A stretch of 64,000 nucleotides of DNA, taken from assembly GCF_029168945.1 (NCBI RefSeq), contig NC_083603.1:33391396-33455395 (forward strand), in the 5' to 3' direction. Of this stretch, positions 47,802 to 60,050 are shown in pieces. Source of the DNA: Cannabis sativa. Taxonomy: Eukaryota; Streptophyta; Magnoliopsida; Rosales; Cannabaceae. A program made the translations under genes and the position numbers. How positions within the stretch are numbered: position 1 is the first letter of the stretch; each line of letters starts with the position of its first letter. A model generated the notes under the pieces. That model did not search any database. It saw only the letters and a list, made by a program, of their open reading frames with translations, and was not told the origin of the DNA.

Positions 47802-49773
47802 TGTTGGGTTTTATGCCCTAAATAAAACTCATTTCATATAATCAGATTTACTTATTAATAAAGATCAGAAATAACATTTTATGTTGCATGGTTCACATGA
47901 TTTATTTCATGATTATATGTGTATATAATGTATGAATTCTTTTTAAGTCCAGAACATATGTGTTGGTTAAAGATTATAGTATTGTCAGCACAGTGGAATA
48001 TAATCAGCGATAGGTATTCTTACACCTTGGAAAAGTGATAGGTATTCTTACACCTTGGAAAAGTGTTATGTCCTTTCCAGGTATAATCAGCGATAGGTAT
48101 TCTTACACCTTGGAAAAGTGTTATGTCCTTTCCAGGACATTGGCAAAGTGTACCAGTATAAGATGTATGGAGTATACATCGGAAGGGACCGGTATTGAAC
48201 TTTGATTAGATATGTTGAAATTTACCGTAATATCTATTCAATTCAATATCAACTGTTGATCCTAGATCACATGATCGAAATCCTGATATGGTTAGGCTCA
48301 ATTTCAAGAGTGTTACTCGTGTTCTTTGATTTGTTAGTTAAGCCTAGTTTTGTATCAGGGTGATACGTACATTTTGGGAACACGGTAATACAATTGAGTG
48401 GGGGAGCGCTAACATAAATATGGAATCTATAGCTTCTATTTGGCAAATAGAAGTAAAGGATGATTTCCTTCGAGCTTAACCAAACGAAGATAAATGGTGG
48501 AGATCTCATTTCACTTAGGTGAAATATCATTTATACAGGGTTAAGTGTTTTAAGGATAAAATACATTGTAGGGTGTTACGGTAATTTAATCCTGTACAGT
48601 GTAAATCATCCATATAGAGGATCATTGATCACATTAGGGTTATAACAATGGATAACTAATGACGTGTCTATATCGTGGAACATATAGAGCGTTTCTATAT
48701 GACTGAGAGTGCAATTCCAAGTTCTAAGTGTGGATTCAATGAGGAATTAATAAGTTAGGGAATTTACTTGGTAAAATTCGGTTCGACTTATTGGAAGCTC
48801 GGTTATATAGACTCATGGTCCCCATACTAGTTGAGGCCATACTGCTTGTAAGACTCAGTTAATTGATTTTAATTAATCAATTATAATTCTAAAAGTTAGA
48901 CTATGTCTACTTTATGAATTCTCACAGTTTAAGGATGAAATCATAAAGAAAAGGGTTTCTAGGTTTAATTATTAATTAAGAGACTTTGTATGTCTAATTA
49001 ATAATTATTTTAAATGACAATATTATTTAATAATCTATTTTAGTTATTAAATAATTAGTTTTGGCATTTAAATGATTAGAATTGGGAAAATGGCATTTTT
49101 GGAGAAATTGAAATAAAATTGAGGAAACTGCAAAATCCAAGTGAGGCCCATACTCCCTCTATGGCCGAGCACTCCCTTTGTGTTTCCCAATTATTATTTT
49201 TATTTTTTAATTGTCATGTAATTGCTAATGAAATCCTAGCTATAATAGGAAAGTGGTGAATCACACTAAATAAGGCAGTTAATCAATTACACAGTAAAAG
49301 AGGAAATTGTTTTATTTGGAAAGTTGTGCTCTCCCTTCTCCCTATATAAAGCAACATTTGTGTCTCTTCTCATGTATGCTATCAGCCACGAAATTAAGAG
49401 AGAAAAAGAGAGAAAATTTCGAAATCCTTGTGAGATGTGTAGTGCCCACACACATCAAGTGGTATCTCAATCATAGTATGGAAGACTATGGAATTTCTGC
49501 ATCAAAGAAGGAGAAAAGAAGATCCAGGTTCAGATCTTGGTGATGCTCTGCTACAGAAAGGAATCAAGGGCTAGAGATCTGAACGGAAGGAGTCATATTA
49601 TTCCGCTGCACCCACTGTAAGGTTTTCTAACTTTATATGTGTTTATTTTCATTGTTTTAGAATTCATATTAGGTTGTTAATCCAACATACTTGTTAGTAA
49701 ATCTAGATCATGGTAAAATAATTTCCAACATACTTGTTAGTAAATCTAGATCATGGTAAAATAATTTCCAACA
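47802..49773 (+). mobile_element. element D 3' LTR, rearranged
   Basis: 1972 bp. Compared with the 5' LTR it lacks about 70 bp near 48000 and instead carries three copies of GATAGGTATTCTTACACCTT plus about 9 further bases (48010-48120). The last 43 bp are tandemly duplicated (49688-49730 and 49731-49773), the second copy ending at the target-site duplication. TATA box at 49342-49351. Confidence 0.92.
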
Positions 49774-49778
49774 TTCTT

Positions 49779-51559
49779 CACTAACTCTGGATCAGTCATC
49801 TGAGCGACTTTAATTCTTTCCAACAGATCAGATTGTAGCGTTAAGTTGCGAAGCTGACCTACCACAAACTCAATGCCGGATCTAACCATATCCTCTGCTA
49901 GCTGAGGCGAGATCTGAACCATACTAGCTACTTGCCCGGGACCCTTTCTGATCAGGGCATCGGCCACTACATTGGCCTTCCCAGGGTGATAAAGAACCTC
50001 GCCGTCATAATCTTTCACTAATTCCAACCAACGCCTTTGTCTCATATTCAAATCCTTCTGAGTAAAGAAATACTTGAGACTTTTATGGTCGGTATAGATT
50101 TCACACCTTTCTCCGTAAAGGTAATGCCGCCAAATTTTCAATGCAAAAACCACCGCGGCCAACTCTAGATCATGAGTCGGGTATCGCTGTTCATAATCCT
50201 TTAACTGTCGGGAAGCATAAGCGATGACCCGATCGGCTTGGATCAGCGCACACCCCAAACCCTGTCTGGATGCATCGCAATAAACTACGAACTTCTCATT
50301 GTCTGAAGGCAAAGCTAGCACTGGAGCGGTAATCAATCTCTGCTTCAGCTCCTGAAAACTAGCTTTGTACTTGTCTGACCAGATAAATCGCTGATTCTTC
50401 TTTGTAAGTTCGGTTAGGGGCATTGAAATTTTTGAGAACCCTTCCACGAACCTACGGTAGTACCCAGCTAAACCCAAGAAGCTTCTGATTTCTGTCACAG
50501 TCTTCGGTCTCGGCCAATCCCTGACGGATTCGATCTTCCCGGGATCCACCTTGATCCCATCTTTGCTCACAATGTGCCCTAAGAAAGATACCTGAGATAG
50601 CCAAAATTCGCATTTCCTGAACTTGGCATAAAGCTTGTGTTCCCGAAGCCGTTGTAGTACCATCTGAAGATGTAATTCATGCTCCTCTTCTGATTGAGAG
50701 TACACGAGGATGTCGTCGATAAACACAATCACACAGATATCGAGGAAATCCTTGAATACTCTATTCATCAAATCCATGAATGTTGCAGGAGCATTGGTTA
50801 GTCCGAACGACATAACCAGGAATTCATAATGTCCATACCTAGTGCGGAAAGCCATTTTCGGAATGTCCTCCTCTCGGATTCTCAACTGATTATAACCCGA
50901 ACGGAGATCAATCTTAGAAAAGACCGTCTTTCCCTGAAGCTGATCGAACAAATCATCGATCCTAGGTAATGGATATTTATTCTTCACCGTCAGCTTGTTC
51001 AATTCTCTGTAGTCGATGCACATCCTCATAGATCCATCTTTCTTCTTGATGAATAAAACCGGGGCTCCCCAGGGTGACACACTAGGCCGAATAAACCCTA
51101 TGTCAAGCAACCCTTGGAGCTAAATCTTTAACTCCTTAAGTTCAGCTGGAGCCATTCTATATGGAGCTTTGGAAACCGGTTCCACCCCTGGTGCCAAATC
51201 TATCACGAAGTCAATCTCCCGCTGAGGTGGTAACCCTGGAAGTTCTTCGGGAAATCCAAAAATTCCCGAACCACCTTGATGTCCTCTGGCCGAATGGTAT
51301 CTGGCCGAGTGGTGTCCACCACCACGGCCAGAAACCCTAAGCATCCGCCATGTAACAATTCTCTAGCTGACATGGCCGAGATCACCGGGATCCGAGATCC
51401 CTGAACTGAACCAACAAACACAAATGGTTCTTCACTTTCCGGTTGGAAGATCACCATCTTCCTTTTGCAATCAATACTCGCCGAATATTTAGACAGGAAA
51501 TCCATTCCTAAAATAATATCGAATTCCACTAAACTCATCCCTATCAAGTTAGCACTTAA
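49779..51559 (-). pseudogene. pol: Tekay protease end, reverse transcriptase, RNase H
   Basis: Middle of Gypsy pol. RT motifs in order: [51 protein letters not shown], the catalytic FIDDILVYS near 50715, and [18 protein letters not shown]. RNase H follows with [35 protein letters not shown] and [12 protein letters not shown]. Upstream is GMDFLSKYSASIDC, the protease C-terminal region. Breaks: a stop near 51559, a one-base frameshift near 51260 within the linker REFLDFP, a stop at 51120 and the insertion of D at the 3' end. All RT and RNase H catalytic residues I can see are kept, so decay is slight. Confidence 0.93.
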
Positions 51560-52892
51560 CTATCTACCATCTATCCTGATCGGCATAGACCTAATCCACC
51601 TGTTGGAGATAACCAATTCTCTGCCACGTAATAGGGTTCCAAACCCTGATTCATAACTATCGTACGGTCTATCCAATTTACTAAAGACTCTGGCTGCCAC
51701 ATAAGAATGTGTAGCCCCAGAATCAAACATCACTGAGTAAAGCGAGTTATTAACAGAAAGCTGACCTGTTACAACTGATGGGCTGGCATCTGCATCAGCC
51801 TGAGTGATGGCGAACACCCTGGCTGGAGTGGGTATCGCCGGAGCTCTCGGTGCCTCTGAGCGGAGCTGGGGACAGTCCCTCTTGAAGTGTCCGGGCATGC
51901 CACAGTGAAAGCATCCCTGACCTTTGCACTCACCCCGATGGTGCCTTTTGCAGCTAGGGCACTCGGGATAGGAGAATCGGGTCTCAGTACCACTGGAACG
52001 ACTACCTCTATTCTGGTTCCCCCGGAACCTCTTGTTCTGACTCGAGCCACCGGATGCAGTGGATGCTCTCTTCCTCTGATCCATGGCCGAACCACTACTC
52101 CCCCTGCTAAAGCCTGATGCAAGAGGGGTAGGAGCCCCGCCACTCGCCGAAGTACTAGCTGACTCCGACATACACCCAACTGCGCCCTCAGCTCGCAGTG
52201 CCTTCTCCACCATCTCAGCATAGGTGGTCTTGTCGTCGGTGGTGATCATCAAATCATGTTTGATCTTCGCATTTAACCTGTCCAGGTATTTCTCTTTCTT
52301 GCTGAAGTCGGTTGGCACAATTCCCAAGGCTAACCTCGCGAACCGATCGAACTGAGTAGTATACTCGGTCACGCTCATGTTCTCTCGCTCGGTCAGGTGA
52401 GCGAACTCTTTCCTCTTGGCGCTTCTGACCGCCTCATTATAGTATTTGGCGTTGAAGAGTTCCTAGAACCTTTCCCAGGTCATGGAGGTGACGTCATGAA
52501 TCTGAGACACCATGTCCCACCAGACCAGAGCGTCCTCCTGGAACTGGAAAGTGGCACACACCACTCTGTCATTACCGGTGACACCCATGAAGTTCAGGAT
52601 TTTGGTGATCACCGTCAGCCACTGCTCGGCCTTCATCACGTCTGGACCTCCCAAGAAAACTGAAGGTGCTTGCTTCTGGAACCGTTCATACAAAGGTTCC
52701 AATCTATTGGCCTCCACCACTAATTCGGCCTGAGCAGCAGGGGCAGGTGCCACTGGAACTACTGGCACCGGAACTGCAGGAGCACCCTGCTGTCTCAACC
52801 TCTGAATCTCGAGGTCTTGCTCTTCTATTCTGGCTTGCATTTCTGCAAACCTAACCTCCCAGTTCTGGGCTCCCTGATCAGCTGGGGGAGCC
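51560..52892 (-). pseudogene. gag: Tekay gag and protease, main part
   Basis: The Gypsy gag capsid domain runs from the coiled-coil-like ARIEEQDLEIQRLRQQ near 52835 through FLGGPDVMKAEQWL to YTTQFDRFARLALGIVPTDF. The knuckle is CFHCGMPGHFKRDC (CX2CX4HX4C) near 51890, and the aspartic protease motif is MFDSGATHSYVAARVFSKLD near 51700. One stop at 52463-52465, where the sequence WERF-stop-ELFNAKYY fits loss of a glutamine codon. The N-terminus is displaced by solo LTR F (continues at 54789-54943). Confidence 0.92.
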
Positions 52893-52897
52893 TGGGC

Positions 52898-54788
52898 TGT
52901 TGGGTTTTATGCCCTAAATAAAACTCATTTCAATATAATCAGATTTACTTATTAATATAGATCAGAAATAACATTTAATGTTGCATGGTTCACATGTTAT
53001 TTCATGATTATATGTACATAATGTATAAATTCATCTGAAACCCTTTTCACATACTTGATCCTTTTTATTGTGCCGTCAACACATTGGAAAGTAAACGTGA
53101 CTATGTGAATAAAGTTTCCTAGATTTATCAGACACAAGGTTTTACTGATATGATAATCTACAACAAGAGTTTACTTGTATTTGGAGAAATACTATGTTCT
53201 TTCTAGAACATTGGTTAAAGTAAAGCTCAGGTTGGATGCATGGAGTATGCATCGGAAGGGACCGATATTGAACTTTGACTTAGATTTAATTAAACTTACC
53301 GTAGAATCTATTCAAGTCAATATCGCCAAGTTGATCCTAGATCAAATGATCTTAATCCTGTTATGATTAGGCTCAATCTTGAAAGGCTATTCGTGTTCTT
53401 TGATTTGTTAGTTAAGCCTACTTTTAGGTCAGGGTGATACGTACATTTTGGGAACACGGTAGTGCAATTGAGTGGGAGCGCTAGCATAAACATGGAATCT
53501 ATAGCTTCTATCTGGCGAATAGTAAGCAAAGGATGATCTCCTTCGAGCTTGACCAAACGAAAATAAATGGTGGAGATCTCATTTCACATAAGCTGAAATA
53601 TCATTTATACGGGGTCAAGTGTTTTAAGGATAAAATACATAGTAGGGCGTTACGGTAATTTAATCCCTTTACTGTGTAGATCATTCATATAGAGGATAAT
53701 TGATCAAATTAGGATTATAACAATGGATAACTAATGATGTGTCTATATGGTGGAACATATAGAGCATTCTATATACTGAGAGTGCAATTCTAAGTTCTAT
53801 GCGTGGATTCAACGAAGAATTAATAAGTTAGTGAATTTTAGTGCTAAATTCTTGATCTACTTATTGGAAGCTCGGTTATATAGACCCATGGTCCCCCCAC
53901 TAGTTGAGATAATATTGCTTGTAAGACTCATGTAATTGGTTTTGATTAATCAATTATAATTCTCAAATTAGACTATGTCTATTTGTGAATTTTTCACTAA
54001 GTAAGGGCGAAATTGTAAAGAAAGAGATTATAGGGGCATATTTGTTAATTATGATACTTAGTATGGTTCAATTAATAAATATGATAAATGACAATATTAT
54101 TTAATAATTATTTATAGTTATTAAATAGTTAGAATTGGCATTTAAATGGTTGAATTAGGAAATTGGCATTTTTGAGAAAATCAGATACAAAAGGTGTTAA
54201 AATTGCAAAATTGCAAAAAGCAAGGCCCAATCCACTAAGTGCATGGCCGGCCACCTTTGTAGGTATTTTAAGTTGATTTTTTCATTATTTTAATGCCATA
54301 TAATTCAAATCTAACCCTAGTGGAATGCTATAAATAGATAGTGAAGGCTTCAGGAAAATAAGACTTTTCTTCAGACTTTCTGAATCAGAAAAAACTGAGC
54401 CTTCTCTCTCCCTATCTTTAGCTGACCACTCTCTCTCTTCTTCTTCAATATTTCGAAATCCTTAGTGATTAGAGTAGTGCCCACACACATCAAGTGATAC
54501 CTCAATAATAGTGAGGAAGATCGTGAAGAAAGATCATCAGCAAAGGAGTTTCAGCATCAAAGATTCAGAGAAAGAGATCCAGGTTCAGATATTGGTAATG
54601 CTCTGCTACAGAAAGGAATCAAGGGCTAGATATCTGAACGGAAGGAGTCATATTATTCCGCTGTACCCAATGTAAGGTTTCTTAAACTTTATATGTGTTT
54701 AATTTAACGTTTTAGAAAGTTCTTATTTAGGATGTTAATAAACATACTTGTGAGTAGATCTAAGATCCTGGTAAAATAATTTCCAACA
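52898..54788 (+). mobile_element. solo LTR F inside Tekay gag
   Basis: 1891-bp plus-oriented LTR of the 1.9-kb Copia family, TGTTGGGTTTTATGCCC to AATTTCCAACA, with perfect TSD TGGGC at 52893-52897 and 54789-54793. TATA box CTATAAATAG at 54328-54337. It lies opposite to the gag it interrupts. Confidence 0.95.
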
Positions 54789-54943
54789 TGGGCAGCCTGT
54801 GGCGGGTTCTCATCACCCCGACCACGAGCCCTGCCCCGGGGACCTCTACCTCGGCCCCTAACTGGCGGGGGAAACTGAGCTCCCTGTCCTTGATTTGACC
54901 CCACTGAATTGCCCTGGCTCCTGGTAGTCCGCCTGGCATCCAT
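54789..54943 (-). pseudogene. gag: Tekay gag N-terminus
   Basis: First 50 or so codons from the ATG at 54943: MDARRTTRSQGNSVGSNQGQ, then an RG-rich stretch (RGRGRGPRGRARGRG) and QAAH, ending at the inserted LTR F. The reading resumes at 52892. Confidence 0.88.
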
Positions 54944-55208
54944 CTAGTCAGAACCGCATGCGAAACCAAGAATTGGCATATCAGGTCGTATTCAAGGAGA
55001 GCTTACTAATGCCGCTTAATTTGGAAATTAAAAACAAAACATGCGCCTATTCTACTATCAGGCTACTAACATGCTTCCTATCAGGCTTTTCTTATTCATA
55101 AATAAATAAATAAACTACTAAAGCAATAAAGGCTTACTGAACCGTGGAACGAGCCAACTGCTGATGATGATTGTACATGTCGTGACGATCTTCGGAAGAC
55201 AACCTGGC
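54944..55208 (-). other. Tekay 5' untranslated leader
   Basis: 265 bp between primer binding site and gag start. No ORF or notable structure. Confidence 0.7.
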
Positions 55209-55221
55209 GGCTCTGATACCA
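55209..55221 (-). other. Tekay primer binding site
   Basis: The minus strand reads TGGTATCAGAGCC, a perfect initiator-methionine tRNA match, 3 bases after the 5' LTR. Confidence 0.92.
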
Positions 55222-55224
55222 AAT

Positions 55225-57537
55225 TGTAACACCCTAACTAGCATAGGCGTATTACGTGATTTTTAAACATGCTGTGCAGCTCGTTGCTAATCAACGAGGT
55301 TTATGGAAAACGTGATTAATTAAAAATTTTGCTTTTTAATTAAACTTGTAAAATATTTATACAAAAGACTCGGGATCCCGATTACAAAATCATTTACAAA
55401 AGTTTACTGTTCATACAAAATAATTGTCGCCTAGCGACTAGTTACAAAAATAGCATTGCTATCCCGAGGATCGTACGCTCCAGGCCTAACCGCCCCGACA
55501 TGTACAATCTTCACCGGCTCGCTCACGGTCCATCAGCTCTAGCCTTGCCTTTACCTACACATAAACGTAGCACTGTGAGTCGACAGACTCAGTAAGAAAA
55601 GCATAATAATACTCATACATAAATCCCGGTCATGATCAGACGCCCATACCCCTGATCATAACACTAACTGTCGTGTCAAACACGATATTGAGTCCCCCTA
55701 ACTGCCGTGTCCAACACGGCATGCGAGTTACGAACGTTCATAGGGACGAAGACTATTGACAAGTAACGACGATCGGTCGAAGCCGGTCATACTCATTTCT
55801 TGGTCATACTCCGGCTGTCGTACCGACGTGTTACGATATCGGCTGATCGGTCGAACCGGTCATACTCCGGCTGCTGGTCATACTCCTGCCTGTACCGACG
55901 TGATACGTCAAATAGTACGGAACCACCAACCTAAGTGTCAGCCTGATCGGTCGAACCGGTCATACTCCGGCTGCTGGTCATACTCCAGCCTGTACCGACG
56001 TGACACAGTGGGATGGTTCGAAGCCAACATACATAAATAATGTAATCTAATAGGCTTCCTACATGCACGCTAAACATGTAATCTACATATGCATACTGTT
56101 ATACTAATCTTACCTGGATTCTGAATTCAGGTGTGCCGGTTAACCTGACTAGAACTATCTGCGCGGCAGATTACAGGCTCCTAAACCATAAAAATCACAA
56201 CACTATAAGTGATACGCTAAATCACTCCCCGAGGACTTAAACTAGGAACTAAAGGTTTCCCTATCTATAAAAAGCATGGCAATACCCAAAAAACATAAAA
56301 TCGAGGAAAACTGAGATTCCTGAATTTTCCGCAACCGGTAGACCGGTTGCCCAACCGGAATTCCGGTTCTGGGAAATTTCAGAACCCCATCCGGAATTTC
56401 GGATGTACAACCGGAATTTCGGTTCCTCGCAGGCAGAACTTCAAAAATTCACACAATGCTCAAATCAACTCCAAACCAAACCAAAACTTCCAGACCTGTT
56501 CTTTATAACCCCTAGAACATTTCTAAAGCATCAAACTCACCCAGATTGCACATAATCAAAAATCACCATTAAAGCTTCAAGCTTTGAGTTCTAAACTCAA
56601 ACTTGATCAAACACTACCAACATGCAATCAAACCAGTCCAAACCTACTTAAACATGCATAAAATAGCCTCTGAAAACAACTACAAACTTCAACAACATCA
56701 CAGCAACAGATTTTAACCATTTCTCTATGAAAACCATAGTTTTGAGCTAAAAACTACCAAGCTTGAAATCAAAGCAAATAACGTGCATTCACTAGCCCTA
56801 AACAACTTAAAATAACAAGATTAATCCACTAAAAATAACAACAATTCACAGCAGTAAGAACATATTAAAAATCAAGCATGCATCATCATCTTTTCAAACA
56901 TTTTCTAAAAATTACAAAAGGAAGAGGGTTAGAAACTTTACCAAGGCTTGAAGAACACTTAGAATGAAGGAAAAATAGCTTAAAAATCAGAAATCCCAGC
57001 CCAAGAAACACCCTACCAGCCGAGAGAGAAAGAGAGGAAAAGAGAGAGCCTTTTTGAAATTTTTTTCTATTTTTCTAAGTTTGAATGAAAATGAAATAAA
57101 GGGAATACTTAAGCAATAATCTATTTCAGCCAACACTTAATAATAATAAACACATATTACTCAATTACTAAGCCCACTAAAGGACAAATTATCATTGGGG
57201 TAAAAAGACCATTTTGCCCCTCCACACTAAAATAACATAAATAACACTAAAGGGGTATTCTTGAGAAATTCTAAATTCCCGGCCATTCCCGACATTCCCA
57301 ACGTCTAATAAACCGTCCCAAACTACTAACATACTAAGTTGTGATTTTACTGAGCCAAACACCGTTCCAAAATACCGGGCACTGGAAATGCAAATTTATG
57401 AAAACTACTGAATGACATAAAATGCATCTCAGAATTCAATAATAACAGTATAAATAATTATTTAAATAGCTATAAATAATTTCATAATTAAACGTGATTA
57501 ACTGCTAATTTCCAAATTAAACTAAGCGGTCTTTACA
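55225..57537 (-). mobile_element. Tekay 5' LTR
   Basis: 2313 bp, partner of 36081-38409. Differences are concentrated in the tandem repeat near 55770-55900 and the CCGGAATTCCGG cluster near 56330-56430; the rest is nearly identical by eye. Confidence 0.92.
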
Positions 57538-58167
57538 GATATCCTCCTGATATCTTTTCAGAAGTTGCTTAGTGGGAGTATGCCCCCCGGTATAGTCGTA
57601 TATCAGCCTTCTTTAGTAAGGCCTTTGACTTTGGTAGCCTTGATCATAAATCTATGAATATAATCTTTCAGAAGTTCCCCTTGTCGCTGTTTAACTTCGA
57701 CAAGGTCTTCCAGCTGTGACGTTACAAGTCTCAAGGACGAGAATTGTGTGTAGAATTCTCGTGAGAACTCAGCCCAGGAGTTGAATCTCCCCGGGGTGAG
57801 TTTAAAGTACCACTGTTTGGCCATCGTCGAAAGTGTGGCTGGGAATATGCAACAGAGCACATCACCAGTAAACTTCTAAAGGTCGAGCTGCATCTCGAAG
57901 TATTTAATATGAGCAAGCAGGTCCTCCCGTCCGTCATACATCTTCCATACCAGTATTTTGAACTTTGGCAAAGGTAAGGCATTTATATACCGAGAAGTGA
58001 TCCCCTCGACCGATCAAGTTCGAGGTCTTCCCTGGATCATGTCCCTTAGTTTTTCCAATTATACTCGCATAGAAAGATCTATTGTTGTGGGAACTTGACC
58101 GACTGGCCCTCCTTGGGGAGGCTGCAGATTCTAAAGAGAAAGGGGCTAGCTGGCCATACCCTGAGAG
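57538..58167 (-). pseudogene. Tat-like Gypsy gag, upstream half
   Basis: Retrotrans_gag-type capsid domain on the minus strand: PLPKFKILVWKMYDGREDLL, AHIKYFEMQLDL, a stop near 57879, FPATLSTMAKQWYFKLTPGR, FNSWAEFSREFYTQFSSLRL, VEVKQRQGELLKDYIHRFMI. It is cut at GATAT (57538-57542) and continues at 36080-35723 on the far side of the Tekay element. Its 5' side is replaced at 58168 by the LTR of element E. This is the oldest recognisable layer of the nest. Confidence 0.85.
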
Positions 58168-60035
58168 TTTTGGAAATTATTTAACCAGGATCTAGATTTA
58201 CTACCAAGTATGTTTTATTAACAACCTAATATGAATTCTAAAACAATGAAATAAACACATATAAAGTTTAGTAAACCTTACATTGGGTGCAGCGGAATAT
58301 AATGACTCCTTCCATTCAGATCTCTAGCCCTTGATTCCTTTTTGCAGCAGAGCATTATTAAGATCTGAATCTAGATCTCTTTCTCTCATTCCTTTGATGT
58401 TGATTCTCCTTCTTGTTGTTTGGATTCTCCTACAGTCTTACACACTATGATTGAGATACCGCTTGATGTGTGTGGGCACTACTCATTCACTCAAGGATTT
58501 CGAAATTGAAGAGAGGAAAAGAGAGAGAGGGGCGGCTGTGGCTTTTTCTGAAAGAAACAATGTGCAAAGTCATGAGTTTCCTGAAGCCAATACTTTATAT
58601 TTATAGAATGTCATCTAGGTTTAGGTTAGAATTGTATGGCATTAAAATAATGGAAAAAATAAAATGGTAAACCCTTTGCATAGTGGGCGACCATATAAGG
58701 AAATTGGGCCTCACTTTGCAACTTTTTCATTTTGTTATTTTTCAATCCCATTTTCTCAAAAATGCCAATTTTCCAATTTAACCATTTAAATGCCAAATCT
58801 AATTATTTAATAACTAAAAATTAATTATTAAATAATATTTTCATTTAATATATTTATTAATTTAGACATATAAAGTATCTTAATTAATAAATAAACCTAG
58901 AATCTCTTTTCTTTACAATTTCGCCCTTGCTTAGTGAAAATTCATAAAGTAGACATAGTCTAACTTTAGAATTATAATTGATTAATTAAAATCAATTAAC
59001 TGAGTCTTACAAGCAGTATGGTCTCAACTAGTATGGGGACCATGGGTCTATATAACTGAGCTTCCAATAAGTCGAACCAAATTTACCAAGTAAATTCCCT
59101 AACTTATAAATTCCTTATTGAATCCACACTTAGAACTTAGAATTGCACTCTCAATCATATAGAACACTCTATATGTTCCACGATATAGATACGTCATTAG
59201 TTATCCATTGTTATAATCCTAATTTGATCAATGACCCTCTAATAGATGATCTACATTGAATAGGAACTAAATTACCGTTACACCTTCAATGTATTTTATC
59301 CTTAAAACACTTAGCTCCGTATAAATGATATTTCAGCGTAGTGAAATGAGATCTCCACCATTTATCTCTGTTTAGCCAAGCTCGAAGGATATCATCGTTT
59401 CACTTCTAAATTCCTATAGAAGTTATAGACTCCATATTTATGTTAGCGCTCCCACTCAATTATACTATCATGTTCCCAAAATGTACGTATCACCTTGACC
59501 CAAAAGTAGGCTGAACTAACAACTCAAATAACATGTATAATACTCTTGAGATTGAACCTAACCATATCAGGATTAAGATCATTTGATCTAGGATCAACGG
59601 GTGATATTGAATTGAATAGATATTACGGTAATTTTAATATATCTAATCAAAGTTCAATATCAGTCCCTTCCGATGTATACTCCATACATACGATACTGGT
59701 AAACTTTGCCAATATCCTGGAAAGGACATAATACTTTTCCAAGGTGTAAGAATACCTATCGCTGATTATACCATGTAAGTCTAAATCCAGTGTACTGACA
59801 AATTTGGGAATAAACTTTCGAACATATAATTAAGATTATATTCCACTGTGCTGACAACAGTATAATCATTAACAAATTCATATGTCCTGGACTTAGATAG
59901 AATTCATACATTATGTATATATAATCATGAAATAAATCATGTGAACCATGGAACATAAAATGTTATTTCTGATCTTTATTAATAAGTAAATCTGATTATA
60001 TTGAAATGGGTTTTATTTAGGGCACAAACCCAACA
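58168..60035 (-). mobile_element. Copia element E, 3' LTR
   Basis: 1868-bp minus-oriented LTR. The left end reads TTTTGGAAATTATTTAACC (one change from the family TGTTGG) and the right end GGCACAAACCCAACA. It resembles the D LTRs. The adjacent 5 bp are GAGAG; the opposite end lies outside the window. Confidence 0.88.
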
Positions 60036-60050
60036 AACTCCCACTTGCAC
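60036..60050 (-). other. polypurine tract of element E
   Basis: The minus strand reads GTGCAAGTGGGAGTT directly before the LTR, identical to the tract of element D. Confidence 0.8.

Larger units (their letters stand above)
39827..49773 (+). mobile_element. Copia element D, complete with two LTRs
   Basis: 9.9-kb plus-strand element inserted in Tekay pol between the RNase H and integrase coding parts. TSD ATCTT (39822-39826) and TTCTT (49774-49778), one mismatch. The joined host reading would be contiguous pol, which confirms the borders. The interior has a 3.5-kb leader, no gag and a scrambled pol remnant, so it is non-autonomous. The LTRs are very similar outside one rearranged part, so the insertion is fairly young. 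Confidence 0.93.
36081..57537 (-). mobile_element. Tekay-type chromovirus, complete but nested-into
   Basis: Ty3/Gypsy element with LTRs at 36081-38409 and 55225-57537, both TGTAACACCC...TTTACA on the plus strand and closely matching by eye. TSD GATAT at 36076-36080 and 57538-57542. Primer site, gag, protease, RT, RNase H, integrase with a C-terminal chromodomain-like tail, and polypurine tract are all present in Gypsy order on the minus strand. Two Copia insertions (D, 39827-49773; F, 52898-54788) inflate it; without them it is about 9.6 kb. The pol order and the tail LWRNSKVEEATWELESDM fit the Tekay/Del lineage. Confidence 0.93.

Noticed and set aside
40278..48530. Identical 87-codon minus-strand open stretches at 40278-40541 and 48267-48530
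   Set aside because: They lie antisense inside the two LTRs of element D; the identity reflects LTR duplication, and no protein features are present.
51769..52854. Several open stretches overlapping Tekay gag on both strands
   Set aside because: Shadow frames of the GC-richer gag gene, which has the knuckle and protease motifs in another frame.
58470..58670. 66-codon plus-strand open stretch
   Set aside because: Lies within the minus-oriented LTR of element E near its TATA region; no protein similarity recognised.
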